The notes under the pieces were generated by a model, which saw only the letters and a program-made list of their open reading frames with translations, made no database searches and was not told the DNA's origin. Made by a program: the position numbers and the translations under genes. Shown in pieces: positions 1-15,650 of a stretch of DNA of 64,000 nt. The DNA lies in contig JAQFVV010013312.1 of assembly GCA_028023455.1 (NCBI GenBank), forward strand, positions 62,001 to 126,000, in the 5' to 3' direction. The first letter of the stretch is position 1. Every line of letters starts with the position of its first letter. The stretch is from Epiperipatus broadwayi. Its lineage: Eukaryota > Onychophora > Udeonychophora > Euonychophora > Peripatidae.

Positions 1-1130
1 AGTGTTCTCTAAATCGATTATGTATTAACCCATTCATGCAATATTATTACTAAGAGTATTGAATTGAGATTTAACCATTATATTTTATTGGAGCTGCAAT
101 TTGGCACCCTGGCAAATAAGCTTATAAATTTTCTGTATCATCATCATCATCTCAGTAGGCCTCAGACATAGTGTCAGCTGGGAATGATGAATTATGCATC
201 GGTCCATTCTTAAAATGTTGTAATTGGCATGCAATTTATCTGCAAATGTGTAAATGCCGTATAGTTTGAATATAGTATAATTAATGCATAACGTGGATGT
301 GCGATCATTTGAATAAAATTCTCATTGGTTATAATAAAGTTGTAATCAGCATAAACTATCCAATGATATATATGATTTTTGTAAGCTCTCCCAATCGTTT
401 CATGCTATTTAAAATCCAATGTGGATGATCGATCGAGAGATTGCAAAACGCGTTTTATGTTAATTTATTAAGTTTTTATAAAGTTAACAAAATAAAGAAT
501 AACTTTTAATTTGTTTGAATTGATTTTATATAGTTACTATTGGCATGTAACGCGGTTGCACGAAGGAGGTTAAATTTAATTTATACGTACAAAATATATT
601 AGTCTATGCCTTATATTTAAGAAATTATCAGATTAAATCTATACTTAGAAATTATTTAATCTATACCTATTATACTAGAATATATATAAATATGCATTGT
701 ATATTTAATTGATACTTAAGAAACGCATCTGTCAAAAATTTATATATTTAAGAAATATTCATTTCTCTAAATTTTTATTTGCTTAAAAATGACCTTCTTC
801 ATATTTCTTTAAATTTTTCGTTAGTTAGAATATATATATATATATATATATATAAGTTATTTTATTGATTTACACAAGAATACAAAAATTTTACATGCTC
901 TGGACTGCTGTATCTACATATGTGGTTTAGTTTTATATCATTGAGTTGCCTGGATAACATATGCAAGAGATTAGAATTTCCATGGTAATGTTGCCATTAT
1001 CTGTGAAGTCTACACTGATATTAGATTAATGGGTTATTTTTGACTTTTTAGGATGCTGGATCTTATTTGGGTGACAAAGTTTTCCTCTGGATTTTATTAG
1101 CAATGTGTGTTGAGGAGGGTGTTAGTATGG
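1..1130. other. AT-rich DNA, no gene seen
   Basis: No ORF, RNA gene or recognisable mobile-element domain is visible here. A short (TA)n run lies at about 831-854. Confidence 0.5.
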
Positions 1131-1139
1131 ATGGAAGAC

Positions 1140-1173
1140 ATGGCAGGATTGCTTTCGTAATTCATCCTGCCAT
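1140..1173. repeat. Short perfect hairpin
   Basis: ATGGCAGGA at 1140-1148 is the exact reverse complement of TCCTGCCAT at 1165-1173, with a 16-nt loop. It stands out because it is GC-richer than its surroundings. No terminator or RNA family is recognised, so its role is unknown. Confidence 0.4.
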
Positions 1174-1233
1174 GCCTGCTTTTTGATGCATTTGAACATA
1201 AGAATGTTCCAGAGGAAAGAAGCATGACAGCTA

Positions 1234-1560
1234 TGTTAGAATTGGTTGCAATTATTAAGTTGGAGTTTGTGGTATGTTGGTTAGACTCTGGATTAATTTG
1301 TGTCTTAAGTCAGAGGCTGAGTAGGGCTTTTGACAAGGTTGAAATGTGAGATCCATGAGTAAAGGGTCCTGATTTCTAGAGGGGCTGCAGGTTCAGTTAA
1401 GTTAGAACTGGTTGTAATTTATAAGTTGGAGTTTGTAATAGGTTGGACAGACTTTGGGTTAGCCTTTATTAGAGATAGAGACCAAGTGTGGCTTTTGTTC
1501 TGTTTTAAGTGTGAAATTCATGGTTATAGAGTCCAGACATAGGGAGATGATAAATCTGGA
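1234..1560. repeat. Diverged tandem duplication, about 167-nt unit
   Basis: The unit starting at 1234 (GTTAGAATTGGTTGCAAT) returns at 1401 (GTTAGAACTGGTTGTAAT). The following AAGTTGGAGTTTGT and the later GGTTAGAC or GGACAGAC stretch keep the same spacing. Copies differ at many sites, so the duplication is old. No coding potential is apparent. Confidence 0.5.
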
Positions 1561-1599
1561 TAGATAGTTAGGTTCAGCATTGCTATTGGAAGTGATATG

Positions 1600-2510
1600 T
1601 TTTTTGAAATTATCTAATAACTTGATGTTAGTTGAAGATTGGAATGAAAAAATTAACACAAAAATGGAAATAAGTTATCAACTGAGTGGAAATTTTAGGT
1701 ATTTAAAGTTAGTTTTTTTTTCTTGCTACCCTAAAGTTTTGACATGTTTATAAGCACAAACAGCTAGAGCTTGTTAACTTGGTTGTTAGCAAGTAAATTA
1801 ATTGCTGGGATCATGAAATTGAATTTTTATTACTAAACAAAGATCAGAGGTTGCTACAATAACATTAAAGATAAGTGTATGCTTGACTGAGCTTTGAACT
1901 TTGAAACTCCGTGCTGGTATTATGGGGAGACAAATACTGGTCACCAGATGACTTTTTTAAAAAATATCGTTAGATAATTTGATTTTAATTGGAAGTTTAA
2001 ATTAAAAAATGTAACTCAAAATTAGAAATAAGTAATCAATGGATTAAAAGTATATTATTATCCTGCACTAAACTAAGGTTTTGAAACCAGAGCTCCTTAA
2101 TTTGTCTATAAGCAAGTGAATTGCTTACTGGGAAATTTGTCATTGGAATTTTTTTCACAACAAAGATCGGAATTTGCTACAATAAAATTTAAAATAAGCT
2201 TATGTTTGAGTGAACTTTGGATTTTGAAACTCTGTGTTGGTAAGTTTGGTGGGAAGCATCTCATCATGTGATATCTTTGTCTCCATATTGTTTTCCAAAA
2301 TAATTGTTGGGTAACTTGATTTTAATTGAAATTTTTAATTAAAAATATAAAAAAATTATTAATTAATTATCTAATCATTGAAAATTGAAAAAAGGAATAT
2401 CAGGATATGGAATTTACCTTGTTTAGACTTAGGTTTTGAATACTCTTGTAGCATGGAAAACTACAGTTTTTTAACTTGGTGGTGAACAAAGGAACTGTTG
2501 TTGCTGAACT
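1600..2510. repeat. Diverged tandem array, about 350-nt unit, 2.5 copies
   Basis: Landmarks recur in order: ACTTGATGTTAGTTGAAG (1618), ATTTGATTTTAATTGGAAG (about 1976) and ACTTGATTTTAATTG (about 2312); then TTAACTTGGTTGTTAGCAAG (1774), TTAATTTGTCTATAAGCAAG (2097) and TTAACTTGGTGGTGAACAAA (about 2470). Spacing varies from about 320 to 375 nt. The third unit is cut short by the (CTA)n microsatellite. The copies are strongly diverged and contain no ORF of note. Confidence 0.55.
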
Positions 2511-2514
2511 CGCA

Positions 2515-2629
2515 CAACCACTCCCACTCCTACTTCCACTTCTACTCCCACCTCCACTACCACCACCAACACTACTACTATCACTACTACTAGTACTACT
2601 ACTACTACTACTGCTGCTGCTACTACTAT

Positions 2630-2682
<53 letters not shown>

Positions 2683-2703
2683 TTACTACTACTACTACTA
2701 CTT

Positions 2704-2784
<81 letters not shown>

Positions 2785-2795
2785 TCATCATGTAG
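2515..2795. repeat. (CTA)n / (TAG)n microsatellite with TCC-rich left edge
   Basis: A CTCCCACTCCTACTTCC-type edge grades into nearly pure (CTA)n for over 200 nt. Read in any frame it gives long poly-Leu, poly-Val or poly-Ser ORFs on both strands, which are by-products of the repeat. Confidence 0.95.
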
Positions 2796-2819
2796 CACAT
2801 AGAATTGAAGACCAGCAAT

Positions 2820-4154
2820 TTCTTGACATTATTTATTTTGATTTATCAAAAGAACTTTTGATAAAGTAGACCACACCATTCTTCATCAGAAATTAAATTA
2901 AATGTTTTTTTATACAAAACTTATTTATTGGTTTCAATCCTTTCATCATGATCATAAAGCATGTGTCAAATTCAATAAAATATTTCATCTAAATTTGAAT
3001 GTAATTTAGGAGAGCCTCAGAATAGTATTTTAGCACCCATTCTTTTCAACATTTATATGAATGACTAAAAAATGTTTAACATTTTCTTATATTTTGTATT
3101 ACATTGATGATAGTAAAATTTTTAGAAGAATCACATCAGTGATTGATTGCACTCTCCTTTAAAAGGATATAGATAATTTTAGTGTTTGGTTTGATCTAAA
3201 TGATATGATAGTTAATTTCAATAAATGTTAATTAGTCTCATACTCTAAATAATTTGAAGTTGTACAGTTTTATTTTATTTTATTAATTCTCACAAAACTA
3301 ATTTTGTTGAATGCCAAAAAGATTTGAGAGTTTTATTTTCTAGAAATGGATCCTTTCTTCCACATTTGGAAATGATTATTCATAAGGCATTATCTGAAGA
3401 TATGGTTATCATTTCAGAGTTAATACAAAATTCAAATTATTTTGTCACTGGTTCTTCCTATCATTGAATATTGTTCCATCATTTGAAATCCTAGCCTTAA
3501 ACAGGGATGTAATTTATTACAATAAATATCTAATAAGTTTCCCAAATGCATTTCTATGGAATATAAAATTGTTTTTCATCTTTCTTCTAGAAGAAAATAT
3601 AGAAATCTTAATTAAATATCTTTATAAAATTGTTAAGGAGACTATTTCTATTATTATAATTAGATAATATGTGTATGACACTCAGTCTGCTTCTGTTTGT
3701 TATATTAAAGTTTGACATTCCAATGTCCTTAAATTTTCTTCTTTATTTAGGCTACCATCTTTACATAATCAGATTTGTAGAAATATTAATCACTTCAATT
3801 TATATTATAAACAATTTTGTAATATTATTAAATTTAAATGCCTTTGTTGATTGATTTAAATTGATTTTATGTATATAAGTATTTGATAAATTGATTATTA
3901 CTTTTCATTATAATGTTATAATTATAAATATGCGACTTTTTACGCATTAAATAGTGAAGCTATAATTATACTATAATCTATAAAAGGTCTGCTCAGCACT
4001 TTCGAGATTTAATGTTGAAATCTCATACCCATAGCTTTGCATATTATATTTATCCCTTTTATTCTATTGTTTATTTTTAATGTGTTAACTGTAATTGGCT
4101 ATATGCTGTTGTTTGGTACTTAAATCAATGAATTGAACTGAATTCAATAAAAAA
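2820..4154 (+). mobile_element. CR1/Jockey-like LINE remnant: RT domain to 3' end
   Basis: A decayed reverse transcriptase can be followed across frames. Motif A reads DIIYFDLSK then, after a frameshift, AFDKVDHTILHQKLN (2825-2905). Motif B is PQNSILAPILFNIYMND (about 3015-3063). The catalytic YIDD is near 3098-3115, followed by IDNF.VWFDLND. DLRVLFSRNGSFLPHLE (about 3320) and remnants near 3460-3490 match the usual post-RT order, including the site of the LEYCSIIWNP block. The 3' end GAATTGAACTGAATTCAATA runs into (TAA)n, like the copy at 9893-10648. Several stops and frameshifts make it inactive. The exact clade within CR1/Jockey-type LINEs is an inference. Confidence 0.7.
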
Positions 4155-4605
<451 letters not shown>

Positions 4606-6214
4606 ATGGTTACTGCCCAGTCAAGCGTGAGTGAATTAAGCACCAATACGAAATTAACAACATCATTAGTTTCAACATTGCCTATTTTGTATGCAAAAGT
4701 ACTTAAAAGTAATAGCAATACTACAGCACCAACTCAAATACCACGCTTCCGTAGAACAAACACAAATGATATTAAAAATCTTGATCTAAACACTCGAGAG
4801 AAAAATCAACCCCCAGCCGCAATCTGGACAAAAGAAACACTTTAAAATGTGACGGACCGTTTCAGTAATATGGTGCCTCGTACGTTATTTGAAACATTTC
4901 GCAGGTTTTTTTCACCAACTTCATTAGTACTCATAGTAACCGATAATCAATGCTCATTATATCATTTCCCAAAAGCTTTATTATATGAAGCAATCACGCA
5001 AAATGCACTATGGGAAACAATCTCTTGTATCGCCAACCATCCAAATTCTCGATATATAACCATTGATTTTTATACTCAGCAGCAAAAAGAACGTTTTCAA
5101 TCCACTATTTTAGCACTTGATAATTACGCACTCGTAATTATAGATGAAAACCAGAAAAATATAATTACTGGAGTGCTTAAAAATAGTTATCTTAAATAAA
5201 ACGTACAAGATTTTCAAAAAATGATAAACCCGTTTGGAAAAGTAATTGCCCTACAGCCTATATATTTAAAAGACACACCTATACCGATATGTAGTAATCG
5301 TTTTGAATTTAAAATAAAACTACATAAAAACATAGATGCCTCAATGATTCCAACACAGATTACAGATCAAGAAGCGACACTCTCTCTTCACATAAGAGGT
5401 CTAAAGCCACATTGTTTTGGCTGTGGACAGAGAGGACACCTAGCAACTCAGTGCAATAACACAAAAAGCAATCACTGTGAACAAATGAAAATCCTCTCCC
5501 CAGAACAACCCAGTGATGAAAATAAAATTTATAATAACACTACATCCATTGGCAACCCAATAATAGAAACCGGAAAAAAACAGGTTCAAACACCCACAAA
5601 CAAAAATAATAATGGAGCAGAATTGCCTATCCCAAAGACCAACCAAAAAAATAATAACACAAAAACTAACACAGAAATCCAAGATTCAAACGAAAATAAT
5701 TCTCAAGAAATCACAACACAAAATACAGCAATTACATCACAGGATCAGCATCTCAATAAAACAAAATGTGTACCAAGTAAAAATCAACAAACAGAAAGTA
5801 AACACACACAGTTATATAATGAAAATATAAATCCAGATAATATAAAGATACCAATAATAAAAAAAAACTACAATTATAAACAAAACTGCATCAAACATAA
5901 TGGATGCAATAGAAGCCCCTCTTCCACCTATTCAAGAGAATACACCAGAAGGAAAAAGAAAGCCAGGTAGACCACCTAAAAATCATGAATCCAAAAAGGC
6001 AAAAAAAACAGACCAAAAGCACAACTCATCAGACATATACAATTTAGAAAATGATGAAATAGAAATGGATGTAAGCCAACAACAAATGGACACCTGTTCG
6101 GTTTCATCACAAATTGCCTGTATAGAGTCTGATGCAATATTAAATGAAAGAAAAACTGATAATAAACCCAACAATGTCTTAAATATGTATCAGCATCCAT
6201 CTACTGCAATATAA
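4606..6214 (+). pseudogene. ORF1 protein of Tx1-like LINE, CCHC knuckle and AT-hook-like tail
   Basis: ORF1 products of this group bind element RNA in the ribonucleoprotein. One frame runs 4606-5970 with two in-frame TAA codons (4843-4845 and 5197-5199); similarity of style on both sides suggests nonsense mutations, not separate genes. The C-terminal part shifts frame near 5890 and ends at 6214. A retroviral-type knuckle, CFGCGQRGHLATQC, lies at 5413-5454. A long Asn/Gln/Thr/Lys-rich linker follows, then KRKPGRPPK (about 5957-5983), which fits an AT-hook. A possible RRM-like segment precedes the knuckle but is not certain. A 62-nt gap separates it from ORF2. Confidence 0.7.
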
Positions 6215-6276
6215 ACAAAAATTTAGTATTAAAAATAAAATAAAAATCAATACCCTGTTAAAAAATTATTTAAAAC

Positions 6277-9200
6277 ATGAAGATAAAAATTAAATCTCTC
6301 AACATTAGAGGCTTAAATGCCACCAAAAAACTTTTTGATCTCAAAAAATGGTTACATACAACACAACCACACATACTGGGGCTTTTGGAAACAAAAATAT
6401 ACAGCAGCTCTCAAATTGATCCATCAAAATATTTAGTCAGCCAAGGTTTTTGTGCCTGCTCAAGACAATCATCATCACCATCAGGTGTCACAGGCATAAT
6501 TATTTCCCACAACTGCCCTTTTGATTCTTTTAAAATTATATATATTGACTCTAATCTTATCATATTAACACTCCATCATAAAAATATCACACTTAACCTA
6601 GTATTTGTATATATACCACCAGGCCCTATCATCATCTCCAGAATAATAGCAACAATAAATTCAATGCTTACAGCAACACCAAATTCCATTTCCTGGGAGA
6701 TTTCAATATGACCTACCAAACTTTTGTCACCAAATGGATCCATCAAATAACAATCCCACTTATGAGTGCTGAGGGTTTTCTCCCATCAAACTCAATATCT
6801 TTTAATAACAATAGATATAAGTCACTTATTGATTTGTGTTTCTATTCACCAATGTTACATCATTATTTTAATCTTGAACTCTGTCCATCTATAATCTCAG
6901 ATCATGCTGCTCAGTTCATCACCCTCGACCTAACAAAAATACAGAATATAACAATAGCCCTCCAAAAGACTATGCGAATACTTCTTCCAGCACAAACAAC
7001 TGAATTCTTATATTCAGAAACATATATAATGCTCCAAAAACTTCAAAATATGTCACTCGATCCAGTACAAAAGTATATAGCATTCACCAATATACTTTCT
7101 TTCAACATCAATCATATTACCTGCAACTCAACACCCCCCACCAGATTATTAGCATTGGCAGATGAACTACATAAAAGAATAACCATTTCCAGACCAACTA
7201 CAGATAATCAAACACAAATTAAAAAACTTACAGAAATGTACAACAATACATGCAATACACTAAAGCAATATGTAGCAATAAAAAAGAAAAAAATATGCCT
7301 TACACAACAACATACTTCGACCAGAGCATACATACGGTGGGCATTGGGATACCCATCCACAGTCAGAGTGCCTATGGCACTTGAAATAGATGGCTCTATA
7401 ACAGCTGGACATAACATGATAAACCCAATTTATCAACACTTTAAAAAAAACTGCAAAAACAGAGAGTGTACATACCAAATGAAGACATATTTGGAGACCC
7501 TGAAACAGACACACCAATAACAACAACTGACATTGTATTTCAACTTGCAACAATAACAAACACATGTCACCCAGGACCACAAGGAATTCTTAAATTTGTG
7601 TTCAAACATCTTAATCACTTCACAGCAAAATACCTGTGCGATCTAGCCAATTATGTATCCCAAAAAATTTACAACATACAAAGTCTATACCCAATTGCAA
7701 TGGTTCCATTTAACAAAAAACCAACAGCAATATCATCTTTATCTAATCTACGACCAATTTCAATGGGACCTTTAGGAATAAAAATTCTTGAAAGAGTGAT
7801 AAAGGAAAAAATAGAACAACACATACTCCCTGTGTTATCAGCACAATATGCCAAAAAAGGATCATCCATTGGCCAGGGTGCCTTGATGTACAAAACAATT
7901 ATCGAAGTAGTAAAAAAAAGAAAGAAATATGCACCAATTATAGTTCAACTAGACATTGAGGCAGCTTTTGACTCAGTGCCTAAAGCCAAATTATTAGACG
8001 TGCTGAAAAAAACAACAACACCTCCATCCCAACTATATATAATAGCCAATCTGCTACTCAGCCATGAAATTCACATCACATTGAATGGAAAAAAATCACC
8101 AGCCTTCAGACTGAGTCAATCCATCCCACAAGGATCCTCCCTAAGTGCCTTGCTCTTTACAATATATATAAATCCTCTATTAATAGAGATACAGAAAAAA
8201 ATAAAAGGCATTCAAATTCCAAACACTGCTTTAAATATATCATGCATAGCCTATATGGATGATGTAACCGTTTTCCTCCCCTCTAAAAAGAACCTCCCCA
8301 TATTACAAGAGATAATCAAGAATTATACCTCAAATTTTAATTTAAAAATTAACACAAATAAAACTGCTGCATGGTCAATATACACAAGCAAGCACTGTAC
8401 AGAGATGTTTAATGGTAAACCATCTGCTTTCCTTGGTTTCCCATTCTATCTTGGAACCAATGGAATGAGGCAAAAAATTCAAAATAAATTAAAAATAGAT
8501 GCTGAAAAAATCATAGCCTCACTTGAAAAGTCATACCTGTCAATATATGCAAAGGTAGCACTATTTAATCAACTTATAACTACAAAAATTACATACTATA
8601 CACCTATAATTAAATTTGCAAAAAAATTCATATCTAAAATCTCGTCAATCTGTAACAAACTAATATGGAAGAGAAAGACAGTGGCAATCTCTTTAAAAAA
8701 TCTGAGCAGACCACCACATAGCAATGGATTTGGACTCCATACAATCAATGTTTTTTATACTCAGAAATCAATAAATCTAATAACAGCAACCATAAAAAGA
8801 TTTCCAGACCTGGAGTGTATAATGAGTATAATACCCACAGACAGACCACCCCCTTCATATGGATATCTATCCACACTGATTGAAGAACTCAAGCCAATAT
8901 ACAATGAAATATCACTCAATAATGACAACAAGTATACATACTGGGACATTTATAATATACTATATCCAAACCAGACACCTAATCTACATCCATCAGTTCT
9001 TGGAATAGACAACAGGCAACTACTGCAACAATTCAGAAAATGGTCATTAGAACCAAAATTATTTGATTTTCTACTTAAGCTTAATCTCAATGCTCTACCC
9101 ACAACCCATTTCCTTAGATTTTGTAGATTCTATACAAATATAGACCCCATGTACGGGCTATGTCATAGAGAAGAAGAGACACAAGATCATTTTCTTCATT

Positions 9201-9469
9201 CCTGCAGTGCCCTAGAAACAATACATCACACAATGTTTACCACATACAGAAAGGCGATCATTTCAATTTATGAAATAATAAATACGTTTAAAAAAGGCAA
9301 CAACCCTGCTATTCATGCAGCAACATACAGCCTTTATGCCTACTGGTGCACCAGATGCACTTTTGCACTTGCCAATAACCCTCGACACCACCCAGCAACA
9401 TATTCAATAAAACTGTTAAGAAAAAGAGACAGCATCCTAGATCAACCAGATATATTTGCAACCACATGA
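6277..9469 (+). pseudogene. ORF2 of Tx1-like LINE: APE endonuclease and reverse transcriptase
   Basis: The protein would nick target DNA and reverse-transcribe element RNA. It lies in three frames: 6277-6711, 6708-7520 and 7466-9469. Endonuclease motifs in order: LNIRGLN, LLETK, VFVYIPP, LGDFNM (beside the first frameshift, about 6690-6713), LIDLCFYS and ISDHAAQF (about 6897-6920). The second frameshift falls near 7466-7520 before the RT. RT motifs: PGPQGILKFVF, RPISMGPLGIKILERVI, VQLDIEAAFDSV (motif A), SIPQGSSLSALLFTIYINP (motif B) and AYMDDVTVF (motif C, about 8250). After the RT come a PTDRPPP block and a Cys/His cluster, CHREEETQDHFLHSC (about 9160-9210). All listed catalytic residues survive; frameshifts are the defect. 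ATG 6277 is chosen because it begins the endonuclease. Confidence 0.85.
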
Positions 9470-9892
<423 letters not shown>

Positions 9893-10648
9893 TCAATTCA
9901 ATTCAATTCTTTATTTATTTAATGTACATATCAACAGCATTTAGCCAATTATAGATTGCACAATAATACAAATCTAAATAAGCATTAAAAAAAAAATAAT
10001 AATAATAATAAAATAAATAATACCAATAAAATAGAAAATCAATAAAATGCACAAATAAATAAAAAGGCAATATATCAAATGAAATTAAGGAAAATATTTT
10101 TTTATGAGGACTTTAGTGAATTGTTTAAAATCCAAATTAAAAACATCATCATTACCAAAATCTTTGTTATAAGTTCTAGGTAAACGAAATAAAGGGAAAA
10201 TCTTAATACATCAGATTTACAATTTTTCAGTTCAAAAACATTATGAGTACGAGTATTATAATTTTTTTTTAGTACCTAAGTTAGAAAGCAAATTAGATAC
10301 AGAAATATTCTGGGAGATGAATTTATGAAGAAGTTTGAGATCTCTTGTTTTTCGTCTCAGTAGTAAATCAATATAGTGTTCATTACTTAAACTATTTAAT
10401 TTTGCAAATTTGTCAAAAACAGACTGAATTCTTATGATATCTGTCCTGTTATGAGGATTCCATATAATTGAACCATACTCCAAGATGGGAAGAACTAAGG
10501 ATATAAAAAGTTTAATCTTTGTAAATTTATTAAATGCTTTTCCATATCTGTAAATAGCTCCTACAATTTTAAGAGATTTATTCACCATAAAATTAATGTG
10601 ATTACGAAAAGATCCATTATTGGAAAATATTATTCCGAGATCTCTTTG
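9893..10648 (-). mobile_element. CR1/Jockey-like LINE fragment, C-terminal part and 3' end
   Basis: On the minus strand a 110-codon ORF (10588-10256) carries the post-RT region of CR1/Jockey-type LINEs: LVLPILEYGSIIWNPHN, then IQSVFDKFAKL and LLLRRKTRDLKLLHKFI. In a shifted frame ARTHNVFEL... continues to about 10090. The 3' end has repeated GAATT/GAATTGAATT, as in the copy at 2820-4154. It is 5'-truncated before the RT catalytic motifs. (TAA)n flanks it on both sides. Confidence 0.75.
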
Positions 10649-13575
<2,927 letters not shown>

Positions 13576-13617
13576 TATATTGATTACTATATTTACTGTG
13601 AATGTTTAGGTGGTTCA
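13576..13617 (+). repeat. Short copy of a dispersed repeat
   Basis: ATTGATTACTATATTTACTGTGAATGTTTAGGTGGTT at this site matches the 3' part of the repeat at 28993-29103 and 29351-29463. Only this end of the unit is present. Confidence 0.55.
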
Positions 13618-13889
13618 GTTTTAACATATATTAAAAGCCTCTACAATATATATCATTGCAAAAACCTTCAAGGGTACATTCATGATAAACAAAACAAGTT
13701 TTAAATTCCTAACTTGCTTTTAGCTTGCATTTATGATCACTATATGGAGCTTTATCAATATCCCCTAACAAGCTTATGTTTACATAAAGGCTGAGAGATA
13801 TAGAATTCAATATCTCATTCATTGTCTCCACCTCCAGACCAGCTGGTTTCGAGCTAGTTCGCTCATGTCAGTGAAGGGTAATGAGATTA

Positions 13890-14211
13890 CAAATTAGATC
13901 TAAATACTAACTTTAATAATAATGAAAAGGGATTTGAATACAGGCTTTCAAAATTACTTCAGCTATTTATTCCATCTTATATAACCAATTCACATGATTA
14001 CACATATGTGAAAAAGAGAAATGATCTTCCATATGTAACACACTAGCACTTATCAGCTGGTTTAGCATAAAAACACATTGCGGATGATTTCTCTTTTTTT
14101 CATATGTGTGGGTTCATGTATATTGATTATATAAGATTGAGTAAATAACTGAAGAAAGTTTGAAAGTCTGTTTTCAAATCTCCTTTAATTATATCTTATA
14201 GTTTGGTATTT

Positions 14212-14215
<4 letters not shown>
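13890..14215. mobile_element. Fold-back (MITE-like) element, diverged arms
   Basis: Left arm at about 13890-14060 and right arm at about 14070-14215 are imperfect reverse complements over roughly 140 nt. Landmarks: GGGATTTGAATACAGGCTTTC pairs with the complement of GAAAGTCTGTTTTCAAATCTCC, and CACATATGTGAAAAAGAG with CTCTTTTTTTCATATGTGTG. No transposase is encoded. The divergence suggests an older insertion than the other hairpins here. A (TA)n run and an LTR-like piece follow directly. Confidence 0.65.
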
Positions 14216-14242
<27 letters not shown>

Positions 14243-14245
<3 letters not shown>

Positions 14246-14720
14246 AACCAGACCACCATACAGCCCATTTATTACCTTGGTTGTAACAATTTCCTGATGA
14301 GCATGTTGCAGGAAGGAACTATCGATTGGCATTCCCCAATGAAGATGTTATCCCCCCCCTACAACAATATTTCCTGCTCATTAGAGGATGTAGCACCATA
14401 GAGGCTGGAAGCATCTAGACATTTCTATGTTTGGTTTTCCATATGGTGCCACTAGAGTTCCATCTCACTACAACCTGACTTACTTAGGTCTAGTTATGCC
14501 AGACATAGCTCAGGCGGCATGAGATTCTCATGAATAAGTGCACTCAATGATGAGTGATGCAATAAAAATATAGAATTGAACAACTGGATAACTAAAATTA
14601 ACATTAAGTAACAATAATTTTATTTAACAACAGGTTTAAATAAATGTCCATCAAACAAAATATTTCATTGACAGTCCCTCATATCTCTTTGGCCTGCTTA
14701 CAATAACATTTTTATATGAC
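14243..14720 (-). mobile_element. Possible LTR piece or unclassified repeat
   Basis: After (TA)n the sequence starts TGTAACCAGACCACC; on the minus strand it therefore ends in GGTTACA, the same terminus seen before the primer-binding sites at 38680 and 38765. The block is GC-richer than its neighbours and has no ORF. Its right edge and any partner LTR are not visible. An unrelated SINE-like repeat is an alternative. Confidence 0.3.
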
Positions 14721-15433
14721 TTAAAAATGTAATCTGTTGAGAGTATAATAAAGTCCTTCTTTCATTAATTCTTTAACAGTTTATCTCTTTAATCATTTAG
14801 TGAACTCACAGATAGGAGTGTGATATATCAAGACAACAGAGAGCATAATGAAGACAACAGATAGCATTTTATTCAGAGTTCCACTTAATTCAACAAATAT
14901 TTAATTCAACAAATATTTTATTTACAGTCCATTGTGTATCTGGGTATATATCCAATAATAGAGCAATATGAATTAAAGAATGCAAGTTCATTAACAGTTT
15001 ACATTTTACATCTAATTTAGAGTTCTAGTTAATTTTAAGTTAATTAAAACCTAATACAGATATTTTTATTCATGGTTATCCAAATCCAGGTTTGAATCCA
15101 TACTATATGCACATTTATTCTAGGTTCACAGCTTTGGTATTCTTATTTCTCAACTCATATGTATGTAACATGTTTGAATTGGTTCACAAAATAATATAAA
15201 TCTAGTAATTACATTCATTTTGTATGTATACTTTTATTTGGATATTTTCTAATTTTATCTAAATTATAAATATGTTATTATAATTTAATTAATTATAGTT
15301 ATGTGTAATATTCTTATACAATAAATAGGCAGGTGAGCATTTGTAATTTTATTTGGTTACTCTAATATCTATCATAAATATTGTTGTTGGGTCTGCCACA
15401 GACGTATGTTTCCAGATGGAAGTCAATAATAAA
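14721..15433. other. AT-rich DNA with short internal duplication, no gene seen
   Basis: CAAATATTTTATTTACAGTCC near 14910 echoes CAAAATATTTCATTGACAGTCC near 14655, hinting at an old duplication about 260 nt apart that overlaps the preceding block. Nothing else is recognised. Confidence 0.4.
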
Positions 15434-15650
15434 CATATTTTCATGTAGCTACATTTATTTATAATTTTAGTTTCATTTATAATAATGTATTTTCATATAG
15501 CTACTTTTATTCATAATTTTAATTTCTTTTATAATTTATCAATAATAAACATATTTTCATGTAGCTATATTTATTTATAATTTTAGTTTCATTTATAATA
15601 AACATATTTTCATATAGCTACCTTTATTCATAATTTTAGTTTCTTTTCTA
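15434..15650. repeat. Minisatellite with dimeric higher-order unit
   Basis: Four copies of a roughly 50-60-nt unit starting CATATTTTCAT(G/A)TAGCTA. Copies 1 and 3 share ATGTAGCTA...TTAGTTTCATTT; copies 2 and 4 share ATATAGCTAC...TTTCTTTT. The array is therefore a duplicated dimer (A-B-A-B). Confidence 0.65.

Noticed and set aside
2400-2818. Long poly-Ser, poly-Val and poly-Leu ORFs
   Set aside because: They are three frames of the (CTA)n microsatellite, open on both strands at once.
3464-3854. Short hydrophobic ORFs as membrane proteins
   Set aside because: They fall inside the decayed CR1-like LINE, in frames other than its RT, and reflect T-rich sequence.
15434-15650. CRISPR array
   Set aside because: The units are contiguous tandem repeats without unique spacers, in an animal-type sequence.
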